Shown here: positions 1-9,203 of the stretch, piece by piece
How the letters are laid out: each line of letters opens with the position of its first letter
How positions within the stretch are numbered: the first letter of the stretch is position 1
Assembly (NCBI GenBank): GCA_900547815.1
Contig: URHY01000040.1
Coordinates: forward strand, 1-19,987
Length of the DNA: 19,987 nucleotides
Direction of reading: 5' to 3'
From: an uncultured Solobacterium sp.
GTDB lineage: Bacteria; Bacillota_I; Bacilli_A; Erysipelotrichales; Erysipelotrichaceae
Position numbers and translations under genes: made by a program
The notes under the pieces: model-generated
The model's database searches: none
Told to the model about the DNA's origin: nothing
The model's input: the letters and a program-made list of their open reading frames with translations, nothing else

Positions 1-51
1 AATTACTCGACACTTGTCGCAGATTGGTTTAACAGATGGTCTTACTTTCAT
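1..51 (-). CDS. rpmJ: Ribosomal protein bL36, 5' end only (partial)
   Basis: Seventeen codons are visible before the window edge. They read MKVRPSVKPICDKC followed by RVI, the signature start of bL36, a ~37-residue zinc-binding protein of the large ribosomal subunit. Cys11 and Cys14 are the first half of the zinc site. The start is supported by AGGAGG at 59-64, 7 nt upstream. In most Firmicutes rpmJ follows infA and precedes rpsM-rpsK-rpoA; here it follows adk directly across 133 nt, with no room for map or infA. The rest of the gene lies outside the window. Confidence 0.95.
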   Translation of the reverse strand, partial: MKVRPSVKPICDKCRVI

Positions 52-94
52 CTTTCTTCCTCCTACGTAATGATTCACGTATTTTAATGGCCCT

Positions 95-128
95 GCTAAA
101 ATGCGTATGTTTACATGCGGATTTTAAC
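95..128 (-). other. Imperfect hairpin in the rpmJ leader
   Basis: Two 15-nt arms (95-109 and 114-128) pair at 13 of 15 positions around a 4-nt loop. A shorter stem, TACGT with ACGTA, sits just upstream of the rpmJ Shine-Dalgarno. Together they make a structured leader. The function is unknown; control of the downstream ribosomal genes is a guess. I see no strong promoter between here and adk: TATATT at 138-143 could be a -10 box, but it has no credible -35. Confidence 0.35.
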
Positions 129-155
129 AGAAACGTGAATATATAATCGCAAGCA

Positions 156-186
156 AAGTTGCGCTTATATATTATAAGCGCAACTT
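156..186 (-). terminator. Perfect 14-bp hairpin at the end of adk (weak terminator or processing site)
   Basis: AAGTTGCGCTTATA (156-169) is the exact reverse complement of 173-186, with a 3-nt loop. The last two bases of the adk TAA stop lie in the base of the stem. In the direction of transcription the stem is followed by TTTGCTTGCG rather than a clean U-run, so it may be a leaky terminator, an attenuator or a 3'-end stabiliser rather than a full stop. It separates the S10-spc block from rpmJ. Confidence 0.6.
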
Positions 187-835
187 ACTTGTTTTTCAAG
201 GCTTCTTTTAATTCTGGCCAAATTTCTTCCATAGATTTTGACGCATCAATTCTAGAAACCATATTTTTTTCTTCATAATATGCAATTACTGGTTCAGTAT
301 TCTTTGCATATTCATCTAAACGAACCTTCAAACTTTCTTCGTTGTCGTCTTTACGTTGCGTTAATTCTCCACCGCAAACATCACAAACACCTTCAACTTT
401 TGTTGGTTTGGAATAGATGTTATAGATTTCTCCACAATTTTTACAAGTACGACGACCCGTAATACGACGAGTTAATTCGTCAAATGGAACATCCATATAA
501 ACAATTTTTTCAACTGCTAAATCAGTTCCTTCAGTCATTTCTTCAAAAGCTTTTGCCTGAGCTAAAGTTCTTGGATATCCATCTAATAAATATCCGTTCT
601 TTTTATCTTCCAAAGTATTTAAGTAGTCCTTAACCATTTTATTTGTGATTTCATCAGGTACTAATAATCCTTTTTCAGAATATGCTTTTGCTTGTAGACC
701 CAATTCAGTTCCTCCGGCAATATTAGCACGGAAGATGTCTCCTGTTGAAATGTGGTTTAAGTTAAATTCTTCTTTGATTTTAGTAGAGAAAGTACCTTTA
801 CCAGATCCAGGAGCTCCCATAATAAATATATTCAT
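185..835 (-). CDS. adk: Adenylate kinase, zinc-LID type
   Basis: Cytosolic enzyme that interconverts ATP + AMP and 2 ADP, balancing the adenylate pool. The P-loop GAPGSGKGT is at residues 7-15, the AMP-site STGD at 30-33, and DGYPRT at 85-90. The LID carries two Cys pairs (131/134 and 151/154), the four-Cys zinc site typical of Gram-positive enzymes. The 216-residue length is normal for the long-form family. The start has AGGAG just upstream and lies 19 nt after secY, so the gene is co-transcribed with the ribosomal operon. Unlike in Bacillus, map and infA do not follow; the gene ends in a hairpin that touches its stop codon. Confidence 0.98.
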   Translation of the reverse strand: MNIFIMGAPGSGKGTFSTKIKEEFNLNHISTGDIFRANIAGGTELGLQAKAYSEKGLLVPDEITNKMVKDYLNTLEDKKNGYLLDGYPRTLAQAKAFEEMTEGTDLAVEKIVYMDVPFDELTRRITGRRTCKNCGEIYNIYSKPTKVEGVCDVCGGELTQRKDDNEESLKVRLDEYAKNTEPVIAYYEEKNMVSRIDASKSMEEIWPELKEALKNK

Positions 836-854
836 ATCTATTCTCCTAAAGATA

Positions 855-2150
855 TTAATCTTCGTAATATTTTTTGTAAGATTTTTGAGTAATCAAACCT
901 TGTACTTGACGTACTGTTTCAATAGCAACACCAACAACGATAATCATTCCTGTTCCACCTAAAGCCATTGAGCTTGGAAGATCAGGCCAAATTAGTGGCA
1001 TAATGTGTGGCATAACAGCAATGATGGCTAAAGCTATAGATCCAAGTACAGTAATTCTTGATAATACACGATTGATATAATCCTTTGTTTCCGTACCTGG
1101 ACGAATGCTAGGGATATATGATCCAGATTTACCAAGATTTTCAGCAACTTTTTCTGGGTTGATTTGCATCTTTGTATAAAAGAACGTAAAGAATAAAATC
1201 AATAATACATAGATTATAAGTGAATACCAAGTTTGTAATCCTAACCATTTTTGCATTCCTTTAATGAAATCATTAGATGGAAAGAATGAAGCTACTTGAA
1301 TTGGTGCCATCATCAATGAACTCGCAAAAATAACTGGGATAACACTTGCAGAGTTAACCTTTAATGGCAAGTAATTTGCTTCGCTTGGTTTACTTAATGA
1401 AATAGAACTAGATGTATATTGAATTGGAATTCTTCTTTCAGCTGTATTAATTAGTGTAACAAATATAATAATTAATAGATAAACTAAAATATATGCGGCA
1501 AATAACCAAGCTCCATACGTTGGCGCAGACTCACCTGTAATCAAACTTGACCATGCACTAGAGAATTGTTGTGGCATACGCCCTACAATACCTGCCATAA
1601 TTACCATTGAAATACCATTTCCAATTCCTTTCATTGAAATTTGGTCTCCAATCCACACTAAGAACATACTTCCCGCAGCAAAAATTGTTGCAATATATAA
1701 AATCTTACTGATTGTAACACCGCCGACAATCAAACTAGTATAAGTTTTTGAAAAACCATATACTAATGAGAATGATTGTACAAAGGCAAAAACGACCGCA
1801 AGATATCTAGTGTACTTATCTAACGTTTTACGACCATTAGCTCCTGCTTTACTCAATTCAGTTAAATGTGGAATAACATCCATACTCAACAATTGAATAA
1901 TGATAGAAGCTGTAATATATGGAGTAACACCTAAAGCGAAGACAGAGAACTGTTCAAGTCCTCCACCTCCTAATAGATTTAACATTGCAAATAATGAGTT
2001 TTCTCCAAGACCATTTACAAGATCTGCTGTATTTACATCAGGTACTGTAATGGCTGATCCCAAACGATAGACAAGAAAGGCAAATAGGGTGAATAGAATC
2101 CTATTGCGGATATCCTTATTCGTCCACATTGCCTTTATCTTGCCTGCCAT
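855..2150 (-). CDS. secY: Preprotein translocase channel subunit SecY
   Basis: Pore-forming subunit of the SecYEG channel, which passes unfolded proteins across and into the plasma membrane. The 431-residue protein has about ten hydrophobic segments. It shows family landmarks: the N-terminal RNRILFTL start of TM1, ALGVTPYITASIIIQLL for TM2, the cytosolic loop around TAERRIPIQY, and NPEKVAENLGKSG before TM8. The start lies 1 nt after the rplO stop, with GAGG inside the end of rplO as binding site, so the two genes are probably translationally coupled. Placement between rplO and adk is the standard spc-operon order. Confidence 0.98.
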   Translation of the reverse strand: MAGKIKAMWTNKDIRNRILFTLFAFLVYRLGSAITVPDVNTADLVNGLGENSLFAMLNLLGGGGLEQFSVFALGVTPYITASIIIQLLSMDVIPHLTELSKAGANGRKTLDKYTRYLAVVFAFVQSFSLVYGFSKTYTSLIVGGVTISKILYIATIFAAGSMFLVWIGDQISMKGIGNGISMVIMAGIVGRMPQQFSSAWSSLITGESAPTYGAWLFAAYILVYLLIIIFVTLINTAERRIPIQYTSSSISLSKPSEANYLPLKVNSASVIPVIFASSLMMAPIQVASFFPSNDFIKGMQKWLGLQTWYSLIIYVLLILFFTFFYTKMQINPEKVAENLGKSGSYIPSIRPGTETKDYINRVLSRITVLGSIALAIIAVMPHIMPLIWPDLPSSMALGGTGMIIVVGVAIETVRQVQGLITQKSYKKYYED

Positions 2151-2151
2151 A

Positions 2152-2589
2152 TTATAGAACCTCTACTTTTCCGCCTGCTTTTTCGATAGCTTCTTTAGCT
2201 GACTTAGAGAATTTAACTGCTTCAACAGTTAATTTTTTAGTTAACTCACCGTTACCTAAAACTTTAAGTCCAGAAAGTTCTTTATTGATAACACCAGCTT
2301 CAATTAAAGCCGCTGCATTAACTGTTGAACCATCTTCGAAACGATTTAATGTTTCAACGTTAACGATAGCATATTCTTTACGATTGAAGTTAGTGAATCC
2401 ACGTTTTGGTAAACGTCTTGCTAATGGTGTTTGACCACCTTCAAAACCAAGGCGAACTCCTCCACCTGATCTTGATTTTTGACCTTTTTGTCCACGACCG
2501 CTAGTTTTTCCGTTTCCGCTTCCAGGTCCACGACCAACACGGTTACGTTCAGTGCGAGTTTCGGCTAAATTCATTGTATGTAATTTCAT
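2152..2589 (-). CDS. rplO: Ribosomal protein uL15
   Basis: Large-subunit protein that binds 23S rRNA late in assembly. The Gly/Arg-rich N-terminal extension ([18 protein letters not shown], near residues 19-36) and the central [11 protein letters not shown] are diagnostic, and 145 residues is normal. GGAGG stands just before the ATG. Only 15 nt separate it from rpsE, whereas most bacteria place rpmD (uL30) between them; there is no room for it here. Confidence 0.98.
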   Translation of the reverse strand: MKLHTMNLAETRTERNRVGRGPGSGNGKTSGRGQKGQKSRSGGGVRLGFEGGQTPLARRLPKRGFTNFNRKEYAIVNVETLNRFEDGSTVNAAALIEAGVINKELSGLKVLGNGELTKKLTVEAVKFSKSAKEAIEKAGGKVEVL

Positions 2590-2604
2590 CTGATTTACCT
2601 CCTA

Positions 2605-3114
2605 TTACCCGCGAATTTCTTCTGGCTTCTTACCACGAAGCGCAGCAACGCTTTCTACAGTTCTTAAGTTTTGTAAACCATCAACTGTTGCACGAACAAC
2701 GTTGATTTTTGTACGTGATCCTAAACATTTAGTTAAGATATCAGAGATACCTGCAAGTTCAAGAATTGCACGAGTTGCACCACCAGCGATAACACCAGTA
2801 CCCTCGATAGCTGGACGCATGTATACAGATCCTGCACCATATTTACCAGTGATTTCGTGAGGGATTGTTGTACCGATAACTGGTACTGTAAAGATGTTTT
2901 TCTTAGCATCTTCAACCGCTTTTTTGATTGCATCAGGAACTTCGTTAGCTTTTCCTGTACCTACACCAACACGGCCTTTACGATCTCCAACTACAACTAA
3001 TGCAGCAAAACGGAAACGACGTCCACCTTTAACTACTTTAGTTACACGGTTGATTGAGATTACTTGTTCTTCAAATTCTTTTTGGTCTCTTCTTGGTTTT
3101 CTATCCATTGCCAT
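2605..3114 (-). CDS. rpsE: Ribosomal protein uS5
   Basis: Small-subunit protein at the mRNA entry site, important for decoding accuracy and helicase activity. The S5 double-stranded-RNA-binding fold is recognised by [20 protein letters not shown] near residues 14-33, and the C-terminal half has the [19 protein letters not shown] motif. It is 169 residues, the usual size. The first ATG is preferred over the internal one at codon 3 because GGAGG lies 7 nt upstream of it. It is 11 nt downstream of rplR. Confidence 0.98.
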   Translation of the reverse strand: MAMDRKPRRDQKEFEEQVISINRVTKVVKGGRRFRFAALVVVGDRKGRVGVGTGKANEVPDAIKKAVEDAKKNIFTVPVIGTTIPHEITGKYGAGSVYMRPAIEGTGVIAGGATRAILELAGISDILTKCLGSRTKINVVRATVDGLQNLRTVESVAALRGKKPEEIRG

Positions 3115-3125
3115 TGTGCGACCTC

Positions 3126-3482
3126 CTAAAATTCCAAGCCAGCTTCACGAGCTGCTTCTGCTAAAGCTTGTACACGACCAGCGTAAACATATCCACCACG
3201 GTCAAATACAACCTCTTTAATATTCTTTTCTAGTGCACGCTTAGCAATTTCAGTTCCTACCAAACGAGCTGCTTCCACGTTTCCACCATTTTCTAATTTC
3301 ATGTCAACACTTGAAGCACTGACCAATGTGTTTTGGTTAACATCATCAATGATTTGTACATGGATGTGTGCGTTACTTCTGAATACGCATAAACGTGGGC
3401 ATTCAGGAGTTCCACTGATTTTTGTACGTACACGTTTGTGACGACGTACACGAGTTTCATTACGTGATACTTTAGTAAACAT
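3126..3482 (-). CDS. rplR: Ribosomal protein uL18
   Basis: Binds 5S rRNA and, with uL5, anchors it in the central protuberance. The basic N-terminus ([14 protein letters not shown]), [19 protein letters not shown] and the C-terminal [25 protein letters not shown] block, quoted here in part as [11 protein letters not shown], are typical. It is 118 residues, normal length. It stands between rplF and rpsE as in other spc operons. Confidence 0.98.
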   Translation of the reverse strand: MFTKVSRNETRVRRHKRVRTKISGTPECPRLCVFRSNAHIHVQIIDDVNQNTLVSASSVDMKLENGGNVEAARLVGTEIAKRALEKNIKEVVFDRGGYVYAGRVQALAEAAREAGLEF

Positions 3483-3503
3483 TTTTGATCTCCTTTCCCA
3501 CTA

Positions 3504-4049
3504 CTATTTCTTACCTGCTGTTTTACCTTCCTTACGACGGATGTGTTCACCAACATAGCGAATACCTTTTCCTTTGTAAGGTTCTGGTTTACGAACAGCA
3601 CGAACATTTGCTGCAAATTCTCCAACTTCTTGTTTATCGATACCTGCAACTTTGATAGTTGTAGCAGTTGGACAAGTTACTTCTAAGCCTTCTTTAACTG
3701 GCATCTCAACTGGGTGAGAATATCCAACGTTCATAGTTAATACGTTTCCTTTCACTGCTGTACGGAATCCGATACCAACTAATTCTAAGTCTTTAGTGAA
3801 TCCTTCAGATACACCAACTACCATGTTGTGTAACAATGCACGAGTTGTTCCGTGTAATTGTTTTGTGTGTTTTTCGTCATTTGGACGTTTTACAGTGACA
3901 ACATTTTCTTCTACGTGGATTTCCATCAAAGAAGAGAATGTACGTGTTAAAGAACCCTTAGGTCCTTTAACAGTCACCTCATTCCCAGCAGCTACTTCAA
4001 CAGTAACTCCTGCAGGAACGGTAATCAGTTTATTCCCGATACGTGACAT
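3504..4049 (-). CDS. rplF: Ribosomal protein uL6
   Basis: Large-subunit protein near the sarcin-ricin loop and the factor-binding site. It starts MSRIGNKLI, has the two tandem L6 repeats, and ends in the bacterial signature [11 protein letters not shown] followed by a Lys-rich tail (EGKTAGKK). The 181-residue length is standard. GGAGG lies about 7 nt before the start; 25 nt separate it from rpsH. Confidence 0.98.
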   Translation of the reverse strand: MSRIGNKLITVPAGVTVEVAAGNEVTVKGPKGSLTRTFSSLMEIHVEENVVTVKRPNDEKHTKQLHGTTRALLHNMVVGVSEGFTKDLELVGIGFRTAVKGNVLTMNVGYSHPVEMPVKEGLEVTCPTATTIKVAGIDKQEVGEFAANVRAVRKPEPYKGKGIRYVGEHIRRKEGKTAGKK

Positions 4050-4074
4050 TACGTTTTATCCTCCTATATATTTA

Positions 4075-4470
4075 TTACCAAACGTAAGCAATAACTTCTC
4101 CACCTAAGTGGTTCTTTCTTGCTTCTTTGTCAGTCATCATTCCATTACTTGTAGAAATGATTGCGATACCTAATCCGTTTAATACGCTAGGTAAGTTTTC
4201 AACTTTAGCGTATACACGAAGACCAGGTTTAGAAATACGACGTAAACCACTAATAACTTTTTCATTGTTAGGTCCGTATTTCAATTCAATGTTCAAAGTT
4301 TTCTTAACATCGCCTTCTACGTTGAAGTCTACGATGAAACCTTCATTTTTCAAAATTTGAGCAATTGCTTTCTTTTCATTGCTCGCTGGCATACTGACAG
4401 AGGCATGCTTTTGTTGCAAAGCATTGCGGATTCTAGTCAGCATATCCGCAATAGGATCAGTCATAATCAT
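4075..4470 (-). CDS. rpsH: Ribosomal protein uS8
   Basis: Primary 16S rRNA-binding protein of the small subunit; in E. coli it is also the translational repressor of the spc operon. The N-terminal [15 protein letters not shown] and C-terminal [14 protein letters not shown] with GGEVIAYVW are diagnostic. The reading frame extends to a TTG at 4476, but that codon is only 4 nt from GGAGG (4481-4485). The ATG at 4470 has a 10-nt spacing and gives the family-like start [11 protein letters not shown], so I choose it. An ATG two codons further in is 16 nt from GGAGG and less likely. Confidence 0.95.
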   Translation of the reverse strand: MIMTDPIADMLTRIRNALQQKHASVSMPASNEKKAIAQILKNEGFIVDFNVEGDVKKTLNIELKYGPNNEKVISGLRRISKPGLRVYAKVENLPSVLNGLGIAIISTSNGMMTDKEARKNHLGGEVIAYVW

Positions 4471-4485
4471 ATGCAATATACCTCC

Positions 4486-4671
<186 letters not shown>

Positions 4672-4684
4672 TTAAAAGCTCCTC

Positions 4685-5224
4685 CTACTTTTTGAAAGGC
4701 ATACCCATTTGAGTTAATAATGCCTTTGCTTCTTCGTTTGTTTTCGCTGATGTAACGATTACGATGTCCATACCACGAGTACGGTCTACTTTATCGAAAT
4801 CAATTTCAGGGAAAATGATTTGTTCTTTAATACCTAATGTATAGTTTCCACGACCATCAAAGCTAGTATCGCTAACTCCACGGAAGTCACGTACACGAGG
4901 TAATGAAATGTTGAATAACTTATCTAAGAATTCATACATTTTTTCTTTACGTAAAGTAACTTTACATCCAATTGGCATACCTTCACGTAATTTGAAGTTC
5001 GCAATTGATTTTTTAGCTTTTGTTACAACTGGAGCTTGACCAGTGATAGCTGCCAATTCTTCAACAGCTTCATCTAATAATTTAGCATTAGTGATTGCAT
5101 CTCCAACACCAATATTGATTACTACTTTTTCAACGTGAGGTACTTCCATGACAGATTTGTATTCGAAATCTTTCATCATTTGAGGGACAACTACGTTTTT
5201 ATATTTTTCTTGTAAACGATTCAT
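4685..5224 (-). CDS. rplE: Ribosomal protein uL5
   Basis: Binds 5S rRNA and helix 84 of 23S rRNA and contacts the small subunit and P-site tRNA. The [10 protein letters not shown] start, [11 protein letters not shown], the [11 protein letters not shown] loop and the C-terminal [17 protein letters not shown] motif identify it. It is 179 residues, normal. It lies 11 nt after rplX with its own strong binding site. Confidence 0.98.
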   Translation of the reverse strand: MNRLQEKYKNVVVPQMMKDFEYKSVMEVPHVEKVVINIGVGDAITNAKLLDEAVEELAAITGQAPVVTKAKKSIANFKLREGMPIGCKVTLRKEKMYEFLDKLFNISLPRVRDFRGVSDTSFDGRGNYTLGIKEQIIFPEIDFDKVDRTRGMDIVIVTSAKTNEEAKALLTQMGMPFKK

Positions 5225-5235
5225 CTTCTACCCTC

Positions 5236-5556
5236 CTACTTCACTTCGTTACCGCTCTTTTTAAAGATACGTGTTTTAACATTTTTACCATCTACAACTT
5301 CAACTTTTGTTGAAATACGACTAGCAACTTTTGCTTTTTCATCATAAAGCATTACATTTGAAACGTGAATTTTAGCTTCTTTTTCAACAATTCCACCTTC
5401 TGGATTAGCTTGAGTTGGTTTCAAGTGTTTTTTAACCATGTTAACACCTTCAACGATAACTCTGTCTTCCTTAGGGAATACTGCTTTTACTTCACCGATT
5501 GTGCCTTTGTAAGCACCTGTAATAACTTTTACTTTATCACCTTTTTTAATGTTCAC
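5236..5556 (-). CDS. rplX: Ribosomal protein uL24 (GTG start)
   Basis: Assembly-initiating protein of the large subunit that sits near the peptide exit tunnel. A KOW motif starts at residue 5 ([19 protein letters not shown]) and is followed by [18 protein letters not shown]. The 106-residue length is typical. The start codon is GTG, chosen because GGAGG lies 9 nt upstream and no ATG occurs at the N-terminal boundary; a GTG start is mildly unusual for this highly expressed operon. It is 13 nt downstream of rplN. Confidence 0.97.
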   Translation of the reverse strand: MNIKKGDKVKVITGAYKGTIGEVKAVFPKEDRVIVEGVNMVKKHLKPTQANPEGGIVEKEAKIHVSNVMLYDEKAKVASRISTKVEVVDGKNVKTRIFKKSGNEVK

Positions 5557-5569
5557 TTAGACACACCTC

Positions 5570-5938
5570 CTATAATACTTCTGGCGCAAGAGATACGATC
5601 TTCATGAAGTCTTTGTCACGTAATTCACGTGCAACTGGACCGAAGATACGAGTTCCCTTTGGCGTCTTATCATCTTTGATGATTACACAAGCGTTATCAT
5701 CGAACTTGATGTAAGTTCCGTTTTCACGACGAACACCACGACGTGTACGTACGATTACGGCTTTTACTACATCACCTTTTTTTACGGATCCACCAGGAGT
5801 AGCCTGTTTAACAGAACATACAACGACATCACCGATGTTTGCAAATTTTCTAACGCTACCACCTAAACAACGGATAACTAATACTTCTTTAGCTCCAGTG
5901 TTGTCAGCAACGCGCATACGACTTTCGTTTTGAATCAT
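5570..5938 (-). CDS. rplN: Ribosomal protein uL14
   Basis: Large-subunit protein at the subunit interface and the docking site of the silencing factor RsfS. The start [20 protein letters not shown], the central [19 protein letters not shown] and the C-terminal [13 protein letters not shown] are near-invariant family motifs. It is 122 residues, exactly the usual bacterial length. It follows rpsQ by 18 nt with a good GGAGG. Confidence 0.98.
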   Translation of the reverse strand: MIQNESRMRVADNTGAKEVLVIRCLGGSVRKFANIGDVVVCSVKQATPGGSVKKGDVVKAVIVRTRRGVRRENGTYIKFDDNACVIIKDDKTPKGTRIFGPVARELRDKDFMKIVSLAPEVL

Positions 5939-5956
5939 TGCTTTCTCCTCCTAGTA

Positions 5957-6214
5957 TTAACCACGAGCCTTTTCAACGATTTCTACTAAGCGGAAACGTT
6001 TAGTAGCAGATAATGGACGAGTTTCCATAATTACTACTGTATCTCCGATATGAGCTTCGTTGTTTTCATCGTGAGCTTTAAATTTCTTAGAATATTTAAC
6101 ACGTTTACCATATAATGGGTGTGTTTTTTTAGTTTCTACCATAACTGTGATAGTTTTGTCCATTTTGTCAGACACAACTGTACCACGGTATACTTTACGA
6201 GCGTTTCTTTCCAT
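5957..6214 (-). CDS. rpsQ: Ribosomal protein uS17
   Basis: Primary 16S rRNA-binding protein with an OB fold that acts early in small-subunit assembly. The motifs [35 protein letters not shown] and [13 protein letters not shown] are diagnostic. At 85 residues it is normal. It lies 14 nt after rpmC. Confidence 0.98.
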   Translation of the reverse strand: MERNARKVYRGTVVSDKMDKTITVMVETKKTHPLYGKRVKYSKKFKAHDENNEAHIGDTVVIMETRPLSATKRFRLVEIVEKARG

Positions 6215-6228
6215 TAGATACGTCCTCC

Positions 6229-6429
6229 CTATTCTTGACCAGCGTTTTCACGCTCTGTCAATACAGTTTTAATACGAGCAATTGTCTTCTTAACAGTTTT
6301 TAAACGAGCTGTATTTTCTAACTGTCCTGTGGCTTGCTGGAAACGAAGGTTAAAAAGTTCATCTTTAAGCGTATCGATTTCCTGAAGAAGCTCTTCATTT
6401 GTTTTTTCGCGGATTTCTTTAGCTAACAT
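6229..6429 (-). CDS. rpmC: Ribosomal protein uL29
   Basis: Small two-helix protein at the tunnel exit that helps form the docking site for trigger factor and SRP. The N-terminal [12 protein letters not shown] and the [18 protein letters not shown] block are the family signature. It is 66 residues. The ATG overlaps the rplP stop in a TAATG arrangement, so translation is probably coupled. Confidence 0.98.
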   Translation of the reverse strand: MLAKEIREKTNEELLQEIDTLKDELFNLRFQQATGQLENTARLKTVKKTIARIKTVLTERENAGQE

Positions 6430-6845
6430 TACTTCACTTCTCCTTTTCTAGCAAAACGAGTTTTAACTGGTAATTTGTGAGCAGCAAGACGTAAAGCTTC
6501 ACGAGCTACTTCTTCACTTACTCCACCAACTTCGAACATTACACGTCCTGGTTGAACAACTGCTACCCATCCTTCAGGAGCACCTTTACCAGAACCCATA
6601 CGAACCTCTAGAGGTTTTTTAGTACGTGCCATGTGAGGGAAAATACGAATCCAAACATTTCCTCCACGTTTCATATAACGTGTCATAGCAATACGGGCTG
6701 CTTCAATTTGACGGTTACTTACATAGTTTCCTGATTCAGCAACCAATCCATATTCACCAAAGTCAATTGTACGACCTGCTTTTGAACGACCTTCGTAGCT
6801 CAAACGGTGAGGACGACGATACTTTGTACGCTTAGGCATTAACAT
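6429..6845 (-). CDS. rplP: Ribosomal protein uL16
   Basis: Large-subunit protein next to the A-site tRNA elbow, needed late in 50S maturation. It begins [14 protein letters not shown] and contains [21 protein letters not shown] (given here in part as IRIFPH) and [12 protein letters not shown], the classic L16 signatures. The first ATG (not Met3) is used because GGAGG lies 9 nt upstream. Its start overlaps the rpsC stop as TAATG. It is 138 residues, normal. Confidence 0.98.
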   Translation of the reverse strand: MLMPKRTKYRRPHRLSYEGRSKAGRTIDFGEYGLVAESGNYVSNRQIEAARIAMTRYMKRGGNVWIRIFPHMARTKKPLEVRMGSGKGAPEGWVAVVQPGRVMFEVGGVSEEVAREALRLAAHKLPVKTRFARKGEVK

Positions 6846-7657
6846 TATTCGTTACCTCCTTTTTCTGCAGGTGCTGCAGCTTTAGCAGCATCTTTAGGGG
6901 CACGGTTTGAACGAGCATCTGGACGACGACGTCCTTTTCCTTTACGCATTGGGCGTTGTTTTGGAGCTTCTGGTTCTTTAACCATTTCACCAGGTAATAC
7001 TTCACCACGGCAGATCCAAACTTTTACACCTAAACGACCATATTGAGTCGCAGCTTCTTCCCAAGCATAGTCAATATCACTACGAAGTGTATGTAAAGGA
7101 ACAACTCCTTCTGAATATCCTTCAGTACGTGCCATATCAGCTCCACCAAGACGTCCAGATACTGCAGTTTTGATACCTTTAGCACCAGCACGCATAGTGT
7201 TTTGAATAGCTTTTTTCTGAGTTGCACGGAAAGATTTACGTCCTTCCAATTCGTTTGCAATCCAACGAGCTACTAAACGAGCATCTAAGTTAGGATTAGC
7301 AACTTCTACAACGTTAATTTGAACGTTCTTTGCAGAAGCGATTTTAGCTACTTTCTTTTTCAATCCTTCGATTGATTTTCCATCTTGACCGATTACTACA
7401 CCAGGGTGAGCAGTACGGATGATTACTGTCATACGACCCTTTGTACGTTCGATTTCGATACGAGAGATTTGAGGGTCTGCCTTACGTTTGTCGACAGCTT
7501 CGTTTGATAATTTAGCGTAGTATGCTTCAACCAATTCACGAATCTTAACATCTTCCATTAATAATGTTCCGAATTCTTTATCGTCAGCGTACCATCTTGA
7601 TTGCCAGTCACGAATGACTCCGACACGCATTCCAATTGGACTTACTTTCTGTCCCAT
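6845..7657 (-). CDS. rpsC: Ribosomal protein uS3 with long C-terminal tail
   Basis: Small-subunit head protein that lines the mRNA entry channel. It starts [14 protein letters not shown]. The type-2 KH domain carries its IGQDG loop at residues 89-93, and the C-terminal S3 domain ends near residue 222. The protein is 270 residues, whereas Bacillus S3 is about 218. The extra ~48 residues are first Arg/Lys/Pro-rich ([17 protein letters not shown]), then Ala/Lys-rich, and look disordered. The reading frame is intact, so the tail is real coding sequence rather than a frameshift product. Confidence 0.97.
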   Translation of the reverse strand: MGQKVSPIGMRVGVIRDWQSRWYADDKEFGTLLMEDVKIRELVEAYYAKLSNEAVDKRKADPQISRIEIERTKGRMTVIIRTAHPGVVIGQDGKSIEGLKKKVAKIASAKNVQINVVEVANPNLDARLVARWIANELEGRKSFRATQKKAIQNTMRAGAKGIKTAVSGRLGGADMARTEGYSEGVVPLHTLRSDIDYAWEEAATQYGRLGVKVWICRGEVLPGEMVKEPEAPKQRPMRKGKGRRRPDARSNRAPKDAAKAAAPAEKGGNE

Positions 7658-7667
7658 AGCTTACCTC

Positions 7668-8003
7668 CTACTCTTTTTCAGCCACTACAACTGTAATGTG
7701 GCTTGTACGTTTGTGAATAGCACTCGCACTACCTTTAGCACGAGGCATGAAGCGTTTCATTGTGATTCCTTCATCAGCCCAGCAAGCCTTCACATATAAC
7801 TTGCTTTCATCTAAATCGTTATTGTTAACTGCGTTAGCAACAGCTGAGTGTAACACTTTACCAACAAGGTATCCACCTTTGTTAGGTAAGAATTTCAAAA
7901 TAGCAGCTGCTTCTTCTACGTCTTTTCCACGGATCAAGTCTAAGACTAGTCTTGCTTTACGAGGTTGAATACGTAGAGTTTTTGCGGTAGCTTTTACTTC
8001 CAT
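7668..8003 (-). CDS. rplV: Ribosomal protein uL22
   Basis: Large-subunit protein whose beta-hairpin lines the constriction of the peptide exit tunnel, a site of macrolide contact. The [20 protein letters not shown] start (short form [10 protein letters not shown]), [16 protein letters not shown] and the hairpin tip [13 protein letters not shown] identify it. The 111-residue length is standard. It lies 14 nt after rpsS and 10 nt before rpsC. Confidence 0.98.
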   Translation of the reverse strand: MEVKATAKTLRIQPRKARLVLDLIRGKDVEEAAAILKFLPNKGGYLVGKVLHSAVANAVNNNDLDESKLYVKACWADEGITMKRFMPRAKGSASAIHKRTSHITVVVAEKE

Positions 8004-8017
8004 TTCTTCTCCTCCTA

Positions 8018-8293
8018 CTATCTAGATTTCTTATCATCTGATCCATGACCAGTGTATTTACGTGTTGGAACGAATTCACCTAATTTGTGTCCAACCATGT
8101 CTTCTGTTACATAAACAGGAACATGTTCCTTACCGTTATAAACGGCAAATGTGTGTTCAACAAATTGAGGGAAGATTGTAGAACGACGGCTCCAAGTTTT
8201 AATAACTTCTTTTTTTCCGGCTTCATTTAATGCAACAACCTTTTTCATCAAATGGTCATCACAGAAAGGTCCTTTTTTCAAACTACGACTCAT
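8018..8293 (-). CDS. rpsS: Ribosomal protein uS19
   Basis: Small-subunit head protein that forms a bridge to the large subunit with uS13. The start [15 protein letters not shown] and the block [20 protein letters not shown] are near-invariant, ending in the basic [16 protein letters not shown]. It is 91 residues, normal. It lies 18 nt after rplB. Confidence 0.98.
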   Translation of the reverse strand: MSRSLKKGPFCDDHLMKKVVALNEAGKKEVIKTWSRRSTIFPQFVEHTFAVYNGKEHVPVYVTEDMVGHKLGEFVPTRKYTGHGSDDKKSR

Positions 8294-8311
8294 TGTATCT
8301 TACCTCCTTGC

Positions 8312-9145
8312 CTACTTACCATTACGACGACGTACAATTAATTTTGTACTAGCCTTCTTATTACGACGAGTTTTAACACCCAATGCTTTTTTACCCCAAG
8401 GAGTCATTGGTGATTTACGTCCGATAGGTGTACGTCCTTCACCACCACCATGAGGGTGATCGTTAGGGTTCATTACAGAACCACGAACAGTTGGGCGAAT
8501 ACCTCTCCAACGGTTACGACCTGCTTTACCATAGTTAACTAAGCTGTAATCTTCATTACCAACTGTACCTACAGTAGCACGGCAGTTAGCCAATACTTTA
8601 CGAACTTCACCAGAAGCTAAACGTAAAGTTACATATTTTTCTTCAATACCTAAGATTTGAGCTGAACATCCAGCACTACGAGCCATCTGTCCACCTTTAC
8701 CAGGTTTTAATTCAACGTTGTGGATGAATGTACCTTCAGGCATGTTTCTCATTTCACAGCAGTTACCAACTTTGATATCTGTTTCTGTTCCAGAGATAAC
8801 TGTCATACCAACCTTCAAATCTTTTGGAGCGATGATATAACGTTTTTCACCATCAGCATAGTTTAACAATGCAATGTTTGCTGAACGGTTTGGATCATAT
8901 TCGATTGTAGCAACACGTGCAGGCACGTTGTCTTTGTTACGTTTGAAATCGATGATACGGTAAGTTCTTTTGTGTCCAGAACCTTGATGACGTGTTGTAA
9001 TACGTCCTGTGTTGTTTCTTCCACCATTAGATTTCAGTGGAGCTAACAAACTTTTTTCTGGTTTAGATGTTGTGATTTCATCTTTAGCCAAAGTTGTCAT
9101 TCCACGACGTCCAGGTGTCATTGGTTTATACTTCTTAATTGGCAT
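8312..9145 (-). CDS. rplB: Ribosomal protein uL2
   Basis: Highly conserved 23S rRNA-binding protein needed for subunit association and peptidyl-transferase activity. The N-terminal [16 protein letters not shown], the SH3-like middle ([20 protein letters not shown]), and the C-terminal [15 protein letters not shown] with the functionally important His cluster are all present. It is 277 residues, standard. It follows rplW after 58 nt, the longest internal gap of the operon, which holds a hairpin and a clear AAGGAGG. Confidence 0.98.
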   Translation of the reverse strand: MPIKKYKPMTPGRRGMTTLAKDEITTSKPEKSLLAPLKSNGGRNNTGRITTRHQGSGHKRTYRIIDFKRNKDNVPARVATIEYDPNRSANIALLNYADGEKRYIIAPKDLKVGMTVISGTETDIKVGNCCEMRNMPEGTFIHNVELKPGKGGQMARSAGCSAQILGIEEKYVTLRLASGEVRKVLANCRATVGTVGNEDYSLVNYGKAGRNRWRGIRPTVRGSVMNPNDHPHGGGEGRTPIGRKSPMTPWGKKALGVKTRRNKKASTKLIVRRRNGK

Positions 9146-9178
9146 AAACTTAATTTTCCTCCTTATCGCAATATTTAT

Positions 9179-9203
9179 TCAGGAAATAGCGTCTTCTCCC
9201 TGA
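9179..9203 (-). other. Small hairpin in the rplW-rplB gap
   Basis: Immediately after the rplW stop, TCAGGGA pairs with TTCCTGA (7 bp, one G-U) around an 11-nt loop, in the only sizeable gap of the operon. No U-run follows, so it is not an intrinsic terminator. It might be an RNA-processing or stability element. The pairing is seen directly; any function is inference. Confidence 0.35.

Noticed and set aside
645..962. 105-codon plus-strand open frame across the adk-secY junction
   Set aside because: It is antisense to two well-conserved genes, has no binding site or recognisable domain, and is explained as a shadow of their codon use. The same applies to the other opposite-strand frames in the ribosomal operon.
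3299..3649. 116-codon minus-strand frame spanning the rplF-rplR junction
   Set aside because: It lies out of frame over two unambiguous ribosomal genes, with no homology-like composition of its own.
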